36,074 nt of DNA from an uncultured Eubacteriales bacterium (GTDB taxonomy: Bacteria; Bacillota; Clostridia; Peptostreptococcales; Anaerovoracaceae): assembly GCA_910583765.1 (NCBI GenBank), contig CAJTYS010000040.1, positions 1 to 36,074 on the forward strand. Direction: 5' to 3'. Positions within the stretch are counted from its first letter, which is position 1, and each line of letters starts with the position of its first letter. Of the stretch, positions 24,251 through 31,815 are shown piece by piece. A program made the translations under genes and the position numbers. Below the pieces are notes generated by a model. It saw only the letters and a program-made list of their open reading frames with translations. It was not told the DNA's origin and ran no database searches.

Positions 24251-25381
24251 TTATTTCTTTTCATTGGAAGTAGCGGTCACGCCTTCTACTTCGCCATTGA
24301 TGCTCCAAACTTCTTTATCCGTCAAGGTCTGGCCTTCTTTGCACAGGTCCTTGCCGTTGTTGTATTTGATGGCTCCGGAGAACACTTTGAATTCGCCGGC
24401 TTTCATCTTGTCCTGGGTTTCTTTGATCTTTGTCTTGGCATCTTCCGGAACCGCGCTGCCCAGCTCGTCCAGACAGATCAGGCCGCTGGCCATGGAACCG
24501 TAGCTGCTGAACGGTTCTGTTCCAGTTGGTTTGAACTTTCCATCCAGAATGGCTTTGAAGGTCGGGGTGAAGTAAGCGGACATATCCCAGTAAGGAGCTG
24601 TCAGGTAGTTTTCGCCCATCACGTTATTGTTGTAGTTCCATCCAGTGGCGTAGATCCCAGCGTCTTTTGCCGCCAGCTGTGTGGCTGTGGAGTCAGCATG
24701 ATAAGTCAGCACATCGCATCCTGCGGCGATCAGCTGTTCCGCAGCTGCTTTTTCGATTTCCGCGTCGCCCCAAGTGTTGATGTAAACGACTTTCACTTCC
24801 ACATCAGGATTCACCGCCTGCGCGCCCAGGGTGAAAGCGTTGATGCCGATCTGCACTTCGGTGTAAGGGAATGCCGCTACATAGCCCAGCACGTTTTTCT
24901 TGCTTGCGGAAGCCGCTGCCATGCCGGACAGGTATCTAGCTTCTTCCATGGATCCGAAGAAATTTTCCATATTTGTTTCGTTCTGCAGGTTTCCTGAGAA
25001 ATGCAGGAACGTAACGTCATCATACTGACCGGAGTCAGCCAGTTCCTTCATTGGTTCGCCAAAACCAAAGGAACAGCCTACGATCACTTTGCAGCCCTGG
25101 TCGATCAGGTTGATCGCCGCTTCTCTGGAGGCCTGCTTGTCCGAATCGCTGACGTTTTCTTTCTTTACCAGCTCCATGCCGTTTTCTTTCGCCGCTTTTT
25201 CCAGTCCTTCGTTCATGCACTGGGAGAAGCCGCCGTCATTGATGGATCCGATAAAGATACAGCCCACTTTTGTCGCGTTCGCGTCTGTGTCGCCGCCTTC
25301 CGCGCTGTCACCGCCGCCTCCGCATGCTGCCAGGCTGAAAACCATTGCCAAAGCCATCAGTACTGCTAATAGTTTTTTCAT
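24251..25381 (-). CDS. BMP-family substrate-binding lipoprotein (purine/nucleoside type)
   Basis: 376 residues from the ATG at 25381. The signal peptide MKKLLAVLMALAMVFSLAAC ends in a lipobox with C20, followed by GGGGDSAEGG, so it is a lipid-anchored extracellular binder. The mature domain has the BMP/Med motifs VGCIFIGSINDGGFSQ, VIVGCSFGFGEPM and ARYLSGMAAASASK. Members bind nucleosides or related bases. It lies 145 bases upstream of the ATPase gene. AAGGAG upstream of ATG. The gene has its own promoter at 25431-25460. Neighbouring xpt suggests purine salvage. Confidence 0.93.
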   Translation of the reverse strand: MKKLLAVLMALAMVFSLAACGGGGDSAEGGDTDANATKVGCIFIGSINDGGFSQCMNEGLEKAAKENGMELVKKENVSDSDKQASREAAINLIDQGCKVIVGCSFGFGEPMKELADSGQYDDVTFLHFSGNLQNETNMENFFGSMEEARYLSGMAAASASKKNVLGYVAAFPYTEVQIGINAFTLGAQAVNPDVEVKVVYINTWGDAEIEKAAAEQLIAAGCDVLTYHADSTATQLAAKDAGIYATGWNYNNNVMGENYLTAPYWDMSAYFTPTFKAILDGKFKPTGTEPFSSYGSMASGLICLDELGSAVPEDAKTKIKETQDKMKAGEFKVFSGAIKYNNGKDLCKEGQTLTDKEVWSINGEVEGVTATSNEKK

Positions 25382-25430
25382 GTTTGTCTTTCTCCTTTGT
25401 TTCTCAATGTTTAAAATAAGGTATGTTCCT

Positions 25431-25460
25431 ATTATATCCATTCTGTGATTGCCTTGTAAA
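25431..25460 (-). promoter_or_regulatory. Promoter of the BMP/ABC importer operon
   Basis: Minus strand: -35 TTTACA (25455-25460), 18 bases, -10 TATAAT (25431-25436), between xpt and the lipoprotein gene. Hence the importer can be expressed without the lepB-xpt transcript. No purine riboswitch was recognised in this leader of about 45 bases. Confidence 0.65.
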
Positions 25461-25476
25461 GAAAATTTCTCGGAAT

Positions 25477-26049
25477 TTACAAAAAAACAATTCTTCCATC
25501 TTCAATTTTGTCGATCACTGCCAGGGATTCCAGACGAAAGCCAGCATCCCTCAATTTCCTGCCGCCTCCCTGAAAGCCTTTCTCAATGACAGCGCCGATC
25601 CCTGACACATGGGCGCCTGCCTGCTTCGCCAGCTGCGTCATGGCCATGGAAGCTTCGCCATGGGCTAGAAAATCATCTAAAATCAATACGCGGTCGCCTT
25701 TGTTCAGATATTTTTTCGCAACTCGCATGATGGAAACCGTGCCTTTTGTAAAGGACCTGGCTTCGGCCCCGTAAAATTCTTCGGTCATCGTGTTAGGCGC
25801 TGCTTTTTTAGCAAACACCACTGGCGGATAAGAGAAATAAGGCGCTGTCATGCATGCCACAGCGATGCCGCTGGCTTCCACGGTCAGGATCTTGTCGATT
25901 TTCACATCAGAAAACCGCCTGCCAAATTCTTTTCCCACTTCATCCAGAAAGGCCACGTCGATCTGATGGTTGAGAAAGCTGTCCACTTTTACGATTTCCG
26001 TGCCAATGGCTTGTCCTTCACTGCGTATCTTGTCCTGTAGTAGTTTCAT
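25477..26049 (-). CDS. xpt: Xanthine phosphoribosyltransferase
   Basis: 190 residues (Bacillus Xpt is of similar length). The PRPP loop is VLILDDFLAHGEASMAM; the start MKLLQDKIRSEGQAIGTEIVKVDSFLNHQID and the PYFSYPPVVFAKK segment are typical. It makes XMP from xanthine and PRPP. The ATG at 26049 has AGGTG seven bases upstream; a GTG at 26058 is possible. It overlaps the lepB end by 32 bases. Together with the importer downstream it suggests salvage of imported purines. Confidence 0.95.
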   Translation of the reverse strand: MKLLQDKIRSEGQAIGTEIVKVDSFLNHQIDVAFLDEVGKEFGRRFSDVKIDKILTVEASGIAVACMTAPYFSYPPVVFAKKAAPNTMTEEFYGAEARSFTKGTVSIMRVAKKYLNKGDRVLILDDFLAHGEASMAMTQLAKQAGAHVSGIGAVIEKGFQGGGRKLRDAGFRLESLAVIDKIEDGRIVFL

Positions 26050-26953
26050 GTTTTTCACCTATATTGCCTCTGATATTTAAAATAACTTTTCCTATGATGT
26101 TTTCTTTTGGGACCAGGCCGATCTCGCTGTCCCTGGAATCCTTTGAATTCGTTCGATTGTCGCCTAGTACAAAGTAACTGTCTTCTCCAACTGTGATGGG
26201 ATAGGAGGTGCCTTCGTCTGAAATGGCTGTGACTGTATAAATGTAATCTTCTTCCACCGCTTCACCGTTCACATAAAGGCCGCCCTGATTCTTGCTGATG
26301 TCCACGGTGTCCCCTGCGGTGGCGATCACCCGTTTGATCAGTTTTTCCTCGTTTTTTGTTTCAAAAACAATGACATCTCCTTTTTCAATGCTGCCTTTGG
26401 CGAATCGCTGAATCACCACTCGATCTCCATCATAAAAAGCCGGATTCATGGAATCTCCTGAAACATAAGAGATGCTGATAAAGAATTGGGTGATCAGGAA
26501 GATCGCCAAGACAACCACTGCCAGTTCCGCTAGTATGCTTTTCCAAGTGCCGCCGGCAGTGTCCACAGCATCCCTATGATGGGCAGGCTTGGCGCGTTTC
26601 AGATGTTCTGTGGTTATGGAAGGCATTTTTTTCAACAATCCGCTGATTTGCTCTCTCGCCTGTCTGCCTTTTTCCCTGTTCTTACTCTGTTCCTCTGGTG
26701 GGGGCTGTGAAACCTTTTCCTGGGACGTTTGGCGTCTGTCATGGGACATTGCCCGAATGATTTCTTCATCAAAAAATCGGTCAGGAGCATTCCGTTCCTG
26801 ACCATTAGGGTTCCAAGTGTGCCGCTCTTCAATACGGTTCTCAAAATATTTGCTCCATTCATTCCGCTCATTTGGTTCTTCCTGAGTTGGCTTTTTGGAG
26901 TCTGGTTCTTTTTCTCCCAGTATTTCAAATACGTTCAGATCCTTATTCGCCAT
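26018..26953 (-). CDS. lepB: Signal peptidase I with a long cytoplasmic N-terminal extension
   Basis: 311 residues, well above the 170-190 usual for single-TM Gram-positive enzymes. Residues 1-135 are hydrophilic, rich in E, K, Q and R, without a signal peptide. The TM segment is about 139-162, followed by the catalytic serine S168 in SGDSMNP, the general-base lysine K207 in LIKRVIA and the GDNRTNSKDSRD box. It cleaves signal peptides on the outer face of the membrane. Its start overlaps the end of the coiled-coil gene by 11 bases, so the extension may interact with that protein. This is inference. Confidence 0.93.
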   Translation of the reverse strand: MANKDLNVFEILGEKEPDSKKPTQEEPNERNEWSKYFENRIEERHTWNPNGQERNAPDRFFDEEIIRAMSHDRRQTSQEKVSQPPPEEQSKNREKGRQAREQISGLLKKMPSITTEHLKRAKPAHHRDAVDTAGGTWKSILAELAVVVLAIFLITQFFISISYVSGDSMNPAFYDGDRVVIQRFAKGSIEKGDVIVFETKNEEKLIKRVIATAGDTVDISKNQGGLYVNGEAVEEDYIYTVTAISDEGTSYPITVGEDSYFVLGDNRTNSKDSRDSEIGLVPKENIIGKVILNIRGNIGEKHETTTGQDTQ

Positions 26954-28700
26954 CCATTCCCACCAAGAGGTTCATGCTGTCTCCAGTATCGTCTGATTCT
27001 GAGAAATAGAGCTTGCTTCTGATTCCTTCGAGCGCTTCGCTGACATTTGTGATATCTGATTTGACTTTTCCAAATTCACTTTCGATTTTTTCAATATAAG
27101 TGCTGTACTTATATTTTTGCTGCTGCAGCTTCTTTTCTTCTTCCTGCAGGTTTTTGCTTTCTTCTTCCAGACGAGCTTCCAAGGCTTTTTTCTGCTCTTC
27201 CATTTCAGATTTCATTTTGTTGATTTCAGCCCTAGCCATGGATTTTTCATTCTGCATCTCAATCTCCATGTTCGCGCGCATGGCCTTGATCTCCGCATTA
27301 AAGTTTTCCCGTGCCTGCTGTACGTTCCTTGTCAGCTGTTCCTGCACGGATTTGACTTCTGCTTGGCTCTTTGATCTGGCTGCGGCCACTTCCTGACGGA
27401 CAGTGCGCTGTTCGATTTCCAAATCATCCCGAACCTGTTTCTGCCGTCTTTCCAGGTCATGGTTGACCCGCTCTTGTTTTGCTTTCAGTTCCGCGTTGAT
27501 CCGAGTCTGTTCAGCGGCCAGCTCATCATGCACCCTCTTCTTTTCAGCGGCAAGTTCTTCTCTGACTTTCTTTTTCTCCGCGTCGAGTTCTTCATGGACT
27601 CGTTTCTGCTCTGCTTCTAACTGGCTGGTGATGCGTTCTTGCCTGGTTTCCAGTTCATCGTTGATTTTCTTTTCTTTTGTTTCCAGCTCTGTGTTGACCT
27701 TCTGCTGGCGCTCTTCCAGCTGATCCGTCAGTTTCCTCCGTTCGCTCTCCAGCTGCAGGCGGATCCTCTTTTGCTCGGATTCTAATTCTGCGTTGACCTG
27801 AGCCCGTTTTTCGTTGATCTGCTTTTCTGCTTCTGCCCATGCCGCTTCGATCTGCATCTGGGATTTGGCCTTGCTCAGCTGAATGTCCTCTTCGGTCTGT
27901 TCTCTCTGTGCTTTGAGACGGATGTCGGTTTCCGCTTTGTCAGCTTCTACCTTTTCTCTGAGCGCTTTCATTTCCATTTCAAAACGATGGCGGGCTTCCT
28001 GAGTCTCCCGTTCAAATTCTTCTCTGGCCTGCTGCAGTTCGCTCTGAGTCTTCACTTTCTCTGCCTGAAGCTGCATTCTTTCTTCTTCCTGCTTTTTCTC
28101 GGACTCGGCCAGCTGCTGTTTTCCTTCGTTCATCATCTGGGTGACTTCGGCCCTTGCTCTGGAAACGATTTCATTGCTGTTTTTCTTGGCTTCCATCATC
28201 ATGTTTATGTAAACATCGTTGTTTGCTTCGTATTTTTGCAGTTTTTGCTGGAGTTCCCGCACTTTTGCTCCGGCTGTCTGTTCCGCCGCCTGCTCTGCTT
28301 CCTGGCGCAGTGCCGCCGCTCTTTGTTCCAGAGAGCGTTCTAAGTTTTCCTTTTCCACGGCAGCTTGCTGCTGCATAGCGCCCATCCGCTGCTGCATTTC
28401 CTGCTGTGCGGCATCGAGCCTCTGCTGTGCTTCCTGTTGTGCCAGGCCAATCTGCTGCTGCGCGTCTTGCTGGGCCATGTCGATCTGCTGCTGCATTTCT
28501 TGCTGCATGCTCGTGTATTCGTAATTGAAATCCTGCTCCAGCTGTGCGATGCTAGCCTCATAAAAGTTACACAAATCCTGCATGGAGGAATACACGTCTT
28601 CACGGGCAAAGCCGCCGCCTGGATCCTGTTTTATGTTCATATTTTGAAGCAGTTTCACTACTTCTTCTTTTCTCTTTCTTGTGATTTCATTTCTGTCCAT
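26943..28700 (-). CDS. Large coiled-coil protein of unknown function
   Basis: 585 residues. After a short folded-looking start (VKLLQNMNIKQDPGGGFAREDVYSSMQDLCNFYEASIAQ, about 14-55), almost everything to residue 540 is one continuous coiled coil: a Q/A-rich part (65-130), then repeated 11- to 12-residue units such as ELETRQERITSQLEAEQKR. No signal peptide or membrane segment, so it should be a cytoplasmic rod or filament. The last 45 residues leave the coil and end in SMNLLVGMDGE. No family is recognised; the repeat character makes homology calls unreliable. Coupled to lepB. Confidence 0.85.
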   Translation of the reverse strand: MDRNEITRKRKEEVVKLLQNMNIKQDPGGGFAREDVYSSMQDLCNFYEASIAQLEQDFNYEYTSMQQEMQQQIDMAQQDAQQQIGLAQQEAQQRLDAAQQEMQQRMGAMQQQAAVEKENLERSLEQRAAALRQEAEQAAEQTAGAKVRELQQKLQKYEANNDVYINMMMEAKKNSNEIVSRARAEVTQMMNEGKQQLAESEKKQEEERMQLQAEKVKTQSELQQAREEFERETQEARHRFEMEMKALREKVEADKAETDIRLKAQREQTEEDIQLSKAKSQMQIEAAWAEAEKQINEKRAQVNAELESEQKRIRLQLESERRKLTDQLEERQQKVNTELETKEKKINDELETRQERITSQLEAEQKRVHEELDAEKKKVREELAAEKKRVHDELAAEQTRINAELKAKQERVNHDLERRQKQVRDDLEIEQRTVRQEVAAARSKSQAEVKSVQEQLTRNVQQARENFNAEIKAMRANMEIEMQNEKSMARAEINKMKSEMEEQKKALEARLEEESKNLQEEEKKLQQQKYKYSTYIEKIESEFGKVKSDITNVSEALEGIRSKLYFSESDDTGDSMNLLVGMDGE

Positions 28701-28770
28701 ACCTGACCTCTTTCTGATTTTCAGTTATTGGTTGTTTTTTGTCCATTCCCTAAAAATTTTCAGTTTGTTC

Positions 28771-28799
28771 ATTATATCATCATCTACAAAAATTGTATC
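28771..28799 (-). promoter_or_regulatory. Probable promoter of the coiled-coil/lepB operon
   Basis: Minus strand: perfect -10 TATAAT (28771-28776) and a weak -35 GATACA (28794-28799) at 17 bases. An inverted repeat ATCTACAAAAA (28783-28793) and TTTTTGTAGAT (about 28850-28860) flanks the -35 side and could bind a regulator. Confidence 0.45.
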
Positions 28800-28878
28800 T
28801 GCTTCTTATCTTACTAAATTTTTTGGTTGAATACAAGGTTATAGAGTATTTTTTGTAGATAAAATTGTTTTTTTTGAA

Positions 28879-28907
28879 TTGACTTCTGCCGCTTCTCATA
28901 GTAAAAT
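28879..28907 (+). promoter_or_regulatory. Promoter of tRNA-Ala
   Basis: Plus strand: TTGACT (28879-28884), 17 bases, TAAAAT (28902-28907), about 25 bases before the tRNA 5' end. Confidence 0.75.
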
Positions 28908-28931
28908 GATTCTTGTAACTGAATCGGACAT

Positions 28932-29007
28932 GGGGAATTGGCGCAGCTGGGAGCGCGTTTGACTGGCAGTCAAGAGGTCACGGGTTCGAGCCCCGTATTC
29001 TCCACCA
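28932..29007 (+). tRNA. tRNA-Ala (anticodon GGC)
   Basis: Acceptor GGGGAAT/ATTCTCC includes the third-pair G-U that identifies alanine tRNAs. The anticodon arm TTTGA-CTGGCAG-TCAAG gives GGC. T arm CGGGTTCGAGCCCCG is intact and CCA is encoded. It is the boundary between the host genes and the phage module, a typical tRNA integration site. Confidence 0.97.
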
Positions 29008-29012
29008 GAGTA

Positions 29013-29056
29013 AAACCTTGAAACCGTTTGATTTAAGAGGGTTTCAAGGTTTTTTC
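29013..29056 (+). terminator. Terminator of tRNA-Ala
   Basis: A 12- to 13-bp stem (AAACCTTGAAACC/GGTTTCAAGGTTT) closes a 13- to 14-base loop and is followed by TTTT on the plus strand, directly after the tRNA. Confidence 0.9.
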
Positions 29057-29272
29057 ATATTTTTTATCAGATTCCATGAATCGCTATTATTTGGCACTGT
29101 TTGCCGCAAAGTGTCGTAAATATGTCGTATGCGAAATGCGCTGTATTGGTTTGAAATAGCTACGGTTCAAAGAATTTTTCATGAATTTTTATTCGGTATT
29201 ACGTTGCCTTATATTAAAGAAAGGATTGAACGAATGGCCCCAGAAGAAATAAATCTCCCGGGGCTGATTGAT

Positions 29273-29656
29273 CTAACCTTCCGCCTGGTCCGTGTCCAGG
29301 GCTTCCACGTGCTCCTTCTGGGCGGCGTCCATGTCCGCTTGGATGAGGGATTCAGCTGTTTTCCTGTCCAGACAGGTGGACTCGGTTGACTCCGGCACGT
29401 CCAGCTTCAGCAGCTGCTTAAACGCCTGATGCAGCCCCGTGCTGGCCAGGCCCGTGACCATTCCGGCCACAACGCTGTCCAGGCTGATGCCGCCGTTGGC
29501 CACGCAGCCTAGGACGGCTCCAACCACCACTAAGATGGTCGGTATCCATTTGTTATCTAATGGATACCATTTCTTGAGCACCACCCCGATCACCAGGCAG
29601 GCGATCAGCACCACTGGGATGTACAGTTCCGCGATAAAGTCTAAGTTCATGCTCAT
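29273..29656 (-). CDS. Phage holin
   Basis: 127 residues. Two to three hydrophobic segments (about 12-28, 38-56 and 60-75: IPVVLIACLVIGVVLKK, TILVVVGAVLGCVANGGI, VAGMVTGLASTGLHQ) and a charged C-terminal tail, the layout of the Bacillus-type holin family 5_2. It would form the lesions that release the endolysin. Position next to the endolysin at the end of the late operon supports this. GAGAGG 9 bases before the ATG. Confidence 0.88.
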   Translation of the reverse strand: MSMNLDFIAELYIPVVLIACLVIGVVLKKWYPLDNKWIPTILVVVGAVLGCVANGGISLDSVVAGMVTGLASTGLHQAFKQLLKLDVPESTESTCLDRKTAESLIQADMDAAQKEHVEALDTDQAEG

Positions 29657-29675
29657 GATTTTTTACCTCTCTTTC

Positions 29676-29837
29676 TTATCTGTCGATCACGATTCTCTTC
29701 ACGCTGTCCAGATTGTAAATTCCGACCCAGCGTTCATTTTTCACGATGATGAAGCACTTCCCGTCATACATGTAGTCGGTGTATTGTTCCGCTTTCCATT
29801 CATCGTAAATTCCGTCGCGCATTGTGATTTGTATCAT
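29676..29837 (-). CDS. Small conserved phage protein, 53 residues, unknown function
   Basis: Not long enough for default ORF listing, but clearly coding: MIQITMRDGIYDEWKAEQYT followed by DYMYDGKCFIIVKNERWVGI and YNLDSVKRIVIDR. GAGAGG precedes the ATG at a normal distance, and it fills the gap between holin and the next gene exactly. Aromatic, strand-rich, soluble; similar small proteins are common near phage lysis genes but have no assigned role as far as I know. Confidence 0.8.
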   Translation of the reverse strand: MIQITMRDGIYDEWKAEQYTDYMYDGKCFIIVKNERWVGIYNLDSVKRIVIDR

Positions 29838-29855
29838 TTGTTCAACCTCTCTTTC

Positions 29856-30143
29856 CTATTCGCTCAACATCTTTTGGATGTCGTCTCTCGTTTCCTTCAT
29901 CTTCTCTATGCCGTTGCCGTCTATCATGTGGTTGATCATGGACAGCAACAGGCTGCATTGCGCTTTGTTCATTTTGTTCAGGTGCTGGATCGCTTCAAAG
30001 TCCTTTCGGTCGTGGTCTTTCAGCTGTTCCACGTCCCGCTTCACCTGCGCCGCCGGATGGCACGCCTTGTAAAAGACGCTCCCCACGTTGCCGATCAGGA
30101 CGATCCCGCCGCCTATGGCCAGCAGCGTTTGCAAAAGATCCAT
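29856..30143 (-). CDS. Phage membrane-anchored helical protein near the lysis genes
   Basis: 95 residues from the ATG at 30143 with GGAGGGG upstream; the longer open frame overlaps the endolysin end and lacks a ribosome site. One N-terminal TM segment (about 4-25, LLQTLLAIGGGIVLIGNVGSVF) and a helical, charged remainder that includes KMNKAQCSLLLSMINHMIDGNGIEKM. It resembles small accessory lysis or XhlA-like proteins in architecture but I cannot assign a family. Confidence 0.75.
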   Translation of the reverse strand: MDLLQTLLAIGGGIVLIGNVGSVFYKACHPAAQVKRDVEQLKDHDRKDFEAIQHLNKMNKAQCSLLLSMINHMIDGNGIEKMKETRDDIQKMLSE

Positions 30144-30153
30144 GCCACCCCTC

Positions 30154-30945
30154 CTATGCCTTCCGCAGATATTTTTTATGGACGAACCAGTTCTTTGTTT
30201 TGTGGATTTTGCACCAGTTCCCTTTTGTCTCATAGACGGTGACGGCGGTTCCTTGTTTCAGCGTCTTCACTTTGGCGTATTTGGTGCCGCGGCCTTTTCT
30301 GACGTTCAGGCCAACTTTCGGCGTGACTTTCGCCTTATAGGTCTTCGCCTTGGTGGTTTTCTTGGTCTGTTTTTTCGTCTTGGTGGCGGTCTTTTTGGTT
30401 TCCTTTTGATTCTTGCCTTTCGGCGGGGTGATGATCCAGTAATACTTGGCTTCGTTCTGGAAGTTGTTCCAGGTGTTCAAGGCCCGCCCTGTGGCGGAAC
30501 TGGCCGGATCGTTGATATGGACTTTCCCGCCTTTGTACTCGCGCGCCAGGATGAAGTGGCCGCCTCTGGTCCAGATTCCAGGCCCCATGCAGGCGATGAC
30601 CAGTTTGCCCGCTTTCAGGGCTTTCAGGGCCAGCTTGTCCGACGTGGTGTCTTTCTTATGGTAGCTGTTCGCTCCCGGCACCTGCTCACATTCTATGCCC
30701 AGGTGCTTAAAATAAGCCTCGAAGAACGTGTAGTAGGTGCCTTGGCCCACGGCCTTGTAACCGTGTTTGACCGCCCATTTGCAGACTTCCACGGGGGTGA
30801 TCTTTGGATCAACGTAGGTGGAGGCTATCATGGCGGCGCAGGTGGGACCGCAGCCGGAACCGGCTATGGTGGCGGTCTCCCCTTTCGCTTGGTAGGGTTT
30901 GTGGCCCCACCGTTTGTCGTACTGTTTGTAGCTTTTGAGTTTCAT
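30154..30945 (-). CDS. Phage endolysin: C39-like peptidase plus SH3 domain
   Basis: 263 residues. The papain-fold C39-type domain (about 1-170) has the cysteine in GSGCGPTCAAM (C32), the histidine in RGGHFILA (H130) and the aspartate in HINDP (D146). A lysine/threonine-rich linker (about 176-203) leads to a bacterial SH3 domain (about 203-263, VGLNVRKGRGTKYAKVKTL) that binds the wall. It would cut peptidoglycan peptides at lysis. No signal peptide, so the neighbouring holin is needed for release. Confidence 0.92.
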   Translation of the reverse strand: MKLKSYKQYDKRWGHKPYQAKGETATIAGSGCGPTCAAMIASTYVDPKITPVEVCKWAVKHGYKAVGQGTYYTFFEAYFKHLGIECEQVPGANSYHKKDTTSDKLALKALKAGKLVIACMGPGIWTRGGHFILAREYKGGKVHINDPASSATGRALNTWNNFQNEAKYYWIITPPKGKNQKETKKTATKTKKQTKKTTKAKTYKAKVTPKVGLNVRKGRGTKYAKVKTLKQGTAVTVYETKGNWCKIHKTKNWFVHKKYLRKA

Positions 30946-30959
30946 GCTCTTTCCTTTCT

Positions 30960-30973
30960 CCCGCTTGAGCGGG
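30960..30973 (-). promoter_or_regulatory. Small hairpin before the endolysin ribosome site
   Basis: CCCGC/GCGGG stem with a short TTGA-type loop, immediately upstream of the GGAAAGAG site of the endolysin gene. A similar but larger hairpin stands before the gene starting at 32277. Confidence 0.4.
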
Positions 30974-30978
30974 TGTTA

Positions 30979-31368
30979 TCATTTGATTCTGACAACGTTC
31001 AAGTTGGCGATCGCGATCGGTGTCGCGTAAGACGCGGCCTGATAAGCGCACAGTCTTATTTCAGTGCTTTCCGTCATGGTGACGCCGCAAGACGCGCAGT
31101 CCCCGCCGCCAGCCCCCATCGTGCCCCTGACAACCGCCATCTGCCTTTCAGTCGTGGCGATCGAACATATCGTTAAAACTTCTTCGCTGACGTTGTAAGC
31201 GATGTTTCCGAAAATCACGTAAGTCCCAGCCGGGACCGTGACACTTGAGACGGCCACGTTTGTTTTAGGTTGCACCGTCTCAATCAGCTTCGTGCCGGTG
31301 TAGACTTTGCCAACGGTGTCGCTTCGCCGCATCAGGCTTCGTAAGATGGCGTTGAGCATCGTCTTCAT
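30979..31368 (-). CDS. Tail fibre/receptor-binding module D
   Basis: 129 residues starting at the ATG at 31368, eight bases after AGGGGG. It opens with the helix MKTMLNAILRSLMRRS shared by the other modules, then a beta-rich domain with threonine/valine strands (NVAVSSVTVPAGTYVIFGNI) and a glycine-rich GTMGAGGGD region typical of phage adhesin heads. It probably binds a surface receptor. Last of four related modules. Confidence 0.75.
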   Translation of the reverse strand: MKTMLNAILRSLMRRSDTVGKVYTGTKLIETVQPKTNVAVSSVTVPAGTYVIFGNIAYNVSEEVLTICSIATTERQMAVVRGTMGAGGGDCASCGVTMTESTEIRLCAYQAASYATPIAIANLNVVRIK

Positions 31369-31382
31369 GCGAAACACCCCCT
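31321..31382 (-). repeat. Module-junction repeat, copy before module D
   Basis: AGGGGGTGTTTCGCATGAAG followed by the LNAILR coding part and CTGATG; roughly three quarters identical with 31753-31815. It contains the ribosome site and start of the module. Confidence 0.65.
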
Positions 31383-31390
31383 TCCTGGGC

Positions 31391-31801
31391 CTATACCAAA
31401 TAGGTCACCTGTGCGAATATCCCGTAGGCGGGCACGTATGTCTCGTGAGTGGCGAGCGGTTCTATGGTCACCAGTCCGTCTGGATGCGCTTTGAGCGTCC
31501 CGCCCATCATCAATCCTGACGATGGCACGGCCAGCACGGGAGCGAAGACCGCTTTGCTCGGCCTCATGCTCTGGGGCAGTCCCTCGGTGATCCTGGATTC
31601 TTTCCGCTGCGCGATGCCTTGGCTTCGCAGGTTGACGATCGACAGTTCCACCAGGTTCCCGACTCTCCTGGCTCTCACGTGACCGCCCGTGCCTTCCAGC
31701 GTCCAGATCATGTGATGACTTGACAAGGGCAGGTCGATCCAGCCGGTGTCTTGGTTTCTTTTCATCAGTCTCCGCAGGATGGCGTTCAACGTTGATTTCA
31801 C
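31391..31801 (-). CDS. Tail fibre/receptor-binding module C
   Basis: 136 residues from a GTG at 31801, eight bases after AGGGGG. N-terminal helix KSTLNAILRRLMKRN, then a beta-rich domain (WIDLPLSSHHMIWTLEGTGGHVRARRVGNLVELSIVNL) followed by PLATHETYVPAYGIFAQVTYLV. Its first helix and junction match module D; the rest is unrelated, as expected for exchangeable receptor domains. The GTGA start/stop overlap links it to module B. Confidence 0.75.
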   Translation of the reverse strand: MKSTLNAILRRLMKRNQDTGWIDLPLSSHHMIWTLEGTGGHVRARRVGNLVELSIVNLRSQGIAQRKESRITEGLPQSMRPSKAVFAPVLAVPSSGLMMGGTLKAHPDGLVTIEPLATHETYVPAYGIFAQVTYLV

Positions 31802-31815
31802 GCAAAACACCCCCT
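31753..31815 (-). repeat. Module-junction repeat, copy before module C
   Basis: AGGGGGTGTTTTGCGTGAAA followed by the TLNAILR coding part and CTGATG; pairs with 31321-31382. The last codons of module B lie in it. Confidence 0.65.

Noticed and set aside
25382..26060. Purine riboswitch for xpt or the BMP operon
   Set aside because: xpt starts inside the end of lepB and the BMP leader is too short; the conserved purine aptamer loops are not seen.
27400..28550. Repeats in the coiled-coil gene as a CRISPR-like or tandem repeat array
   Set aside because: The periodicity is in protein sequence (E/K/Q/R heptads and undecads) with variable DNA; no constant repeat-spacer structure.
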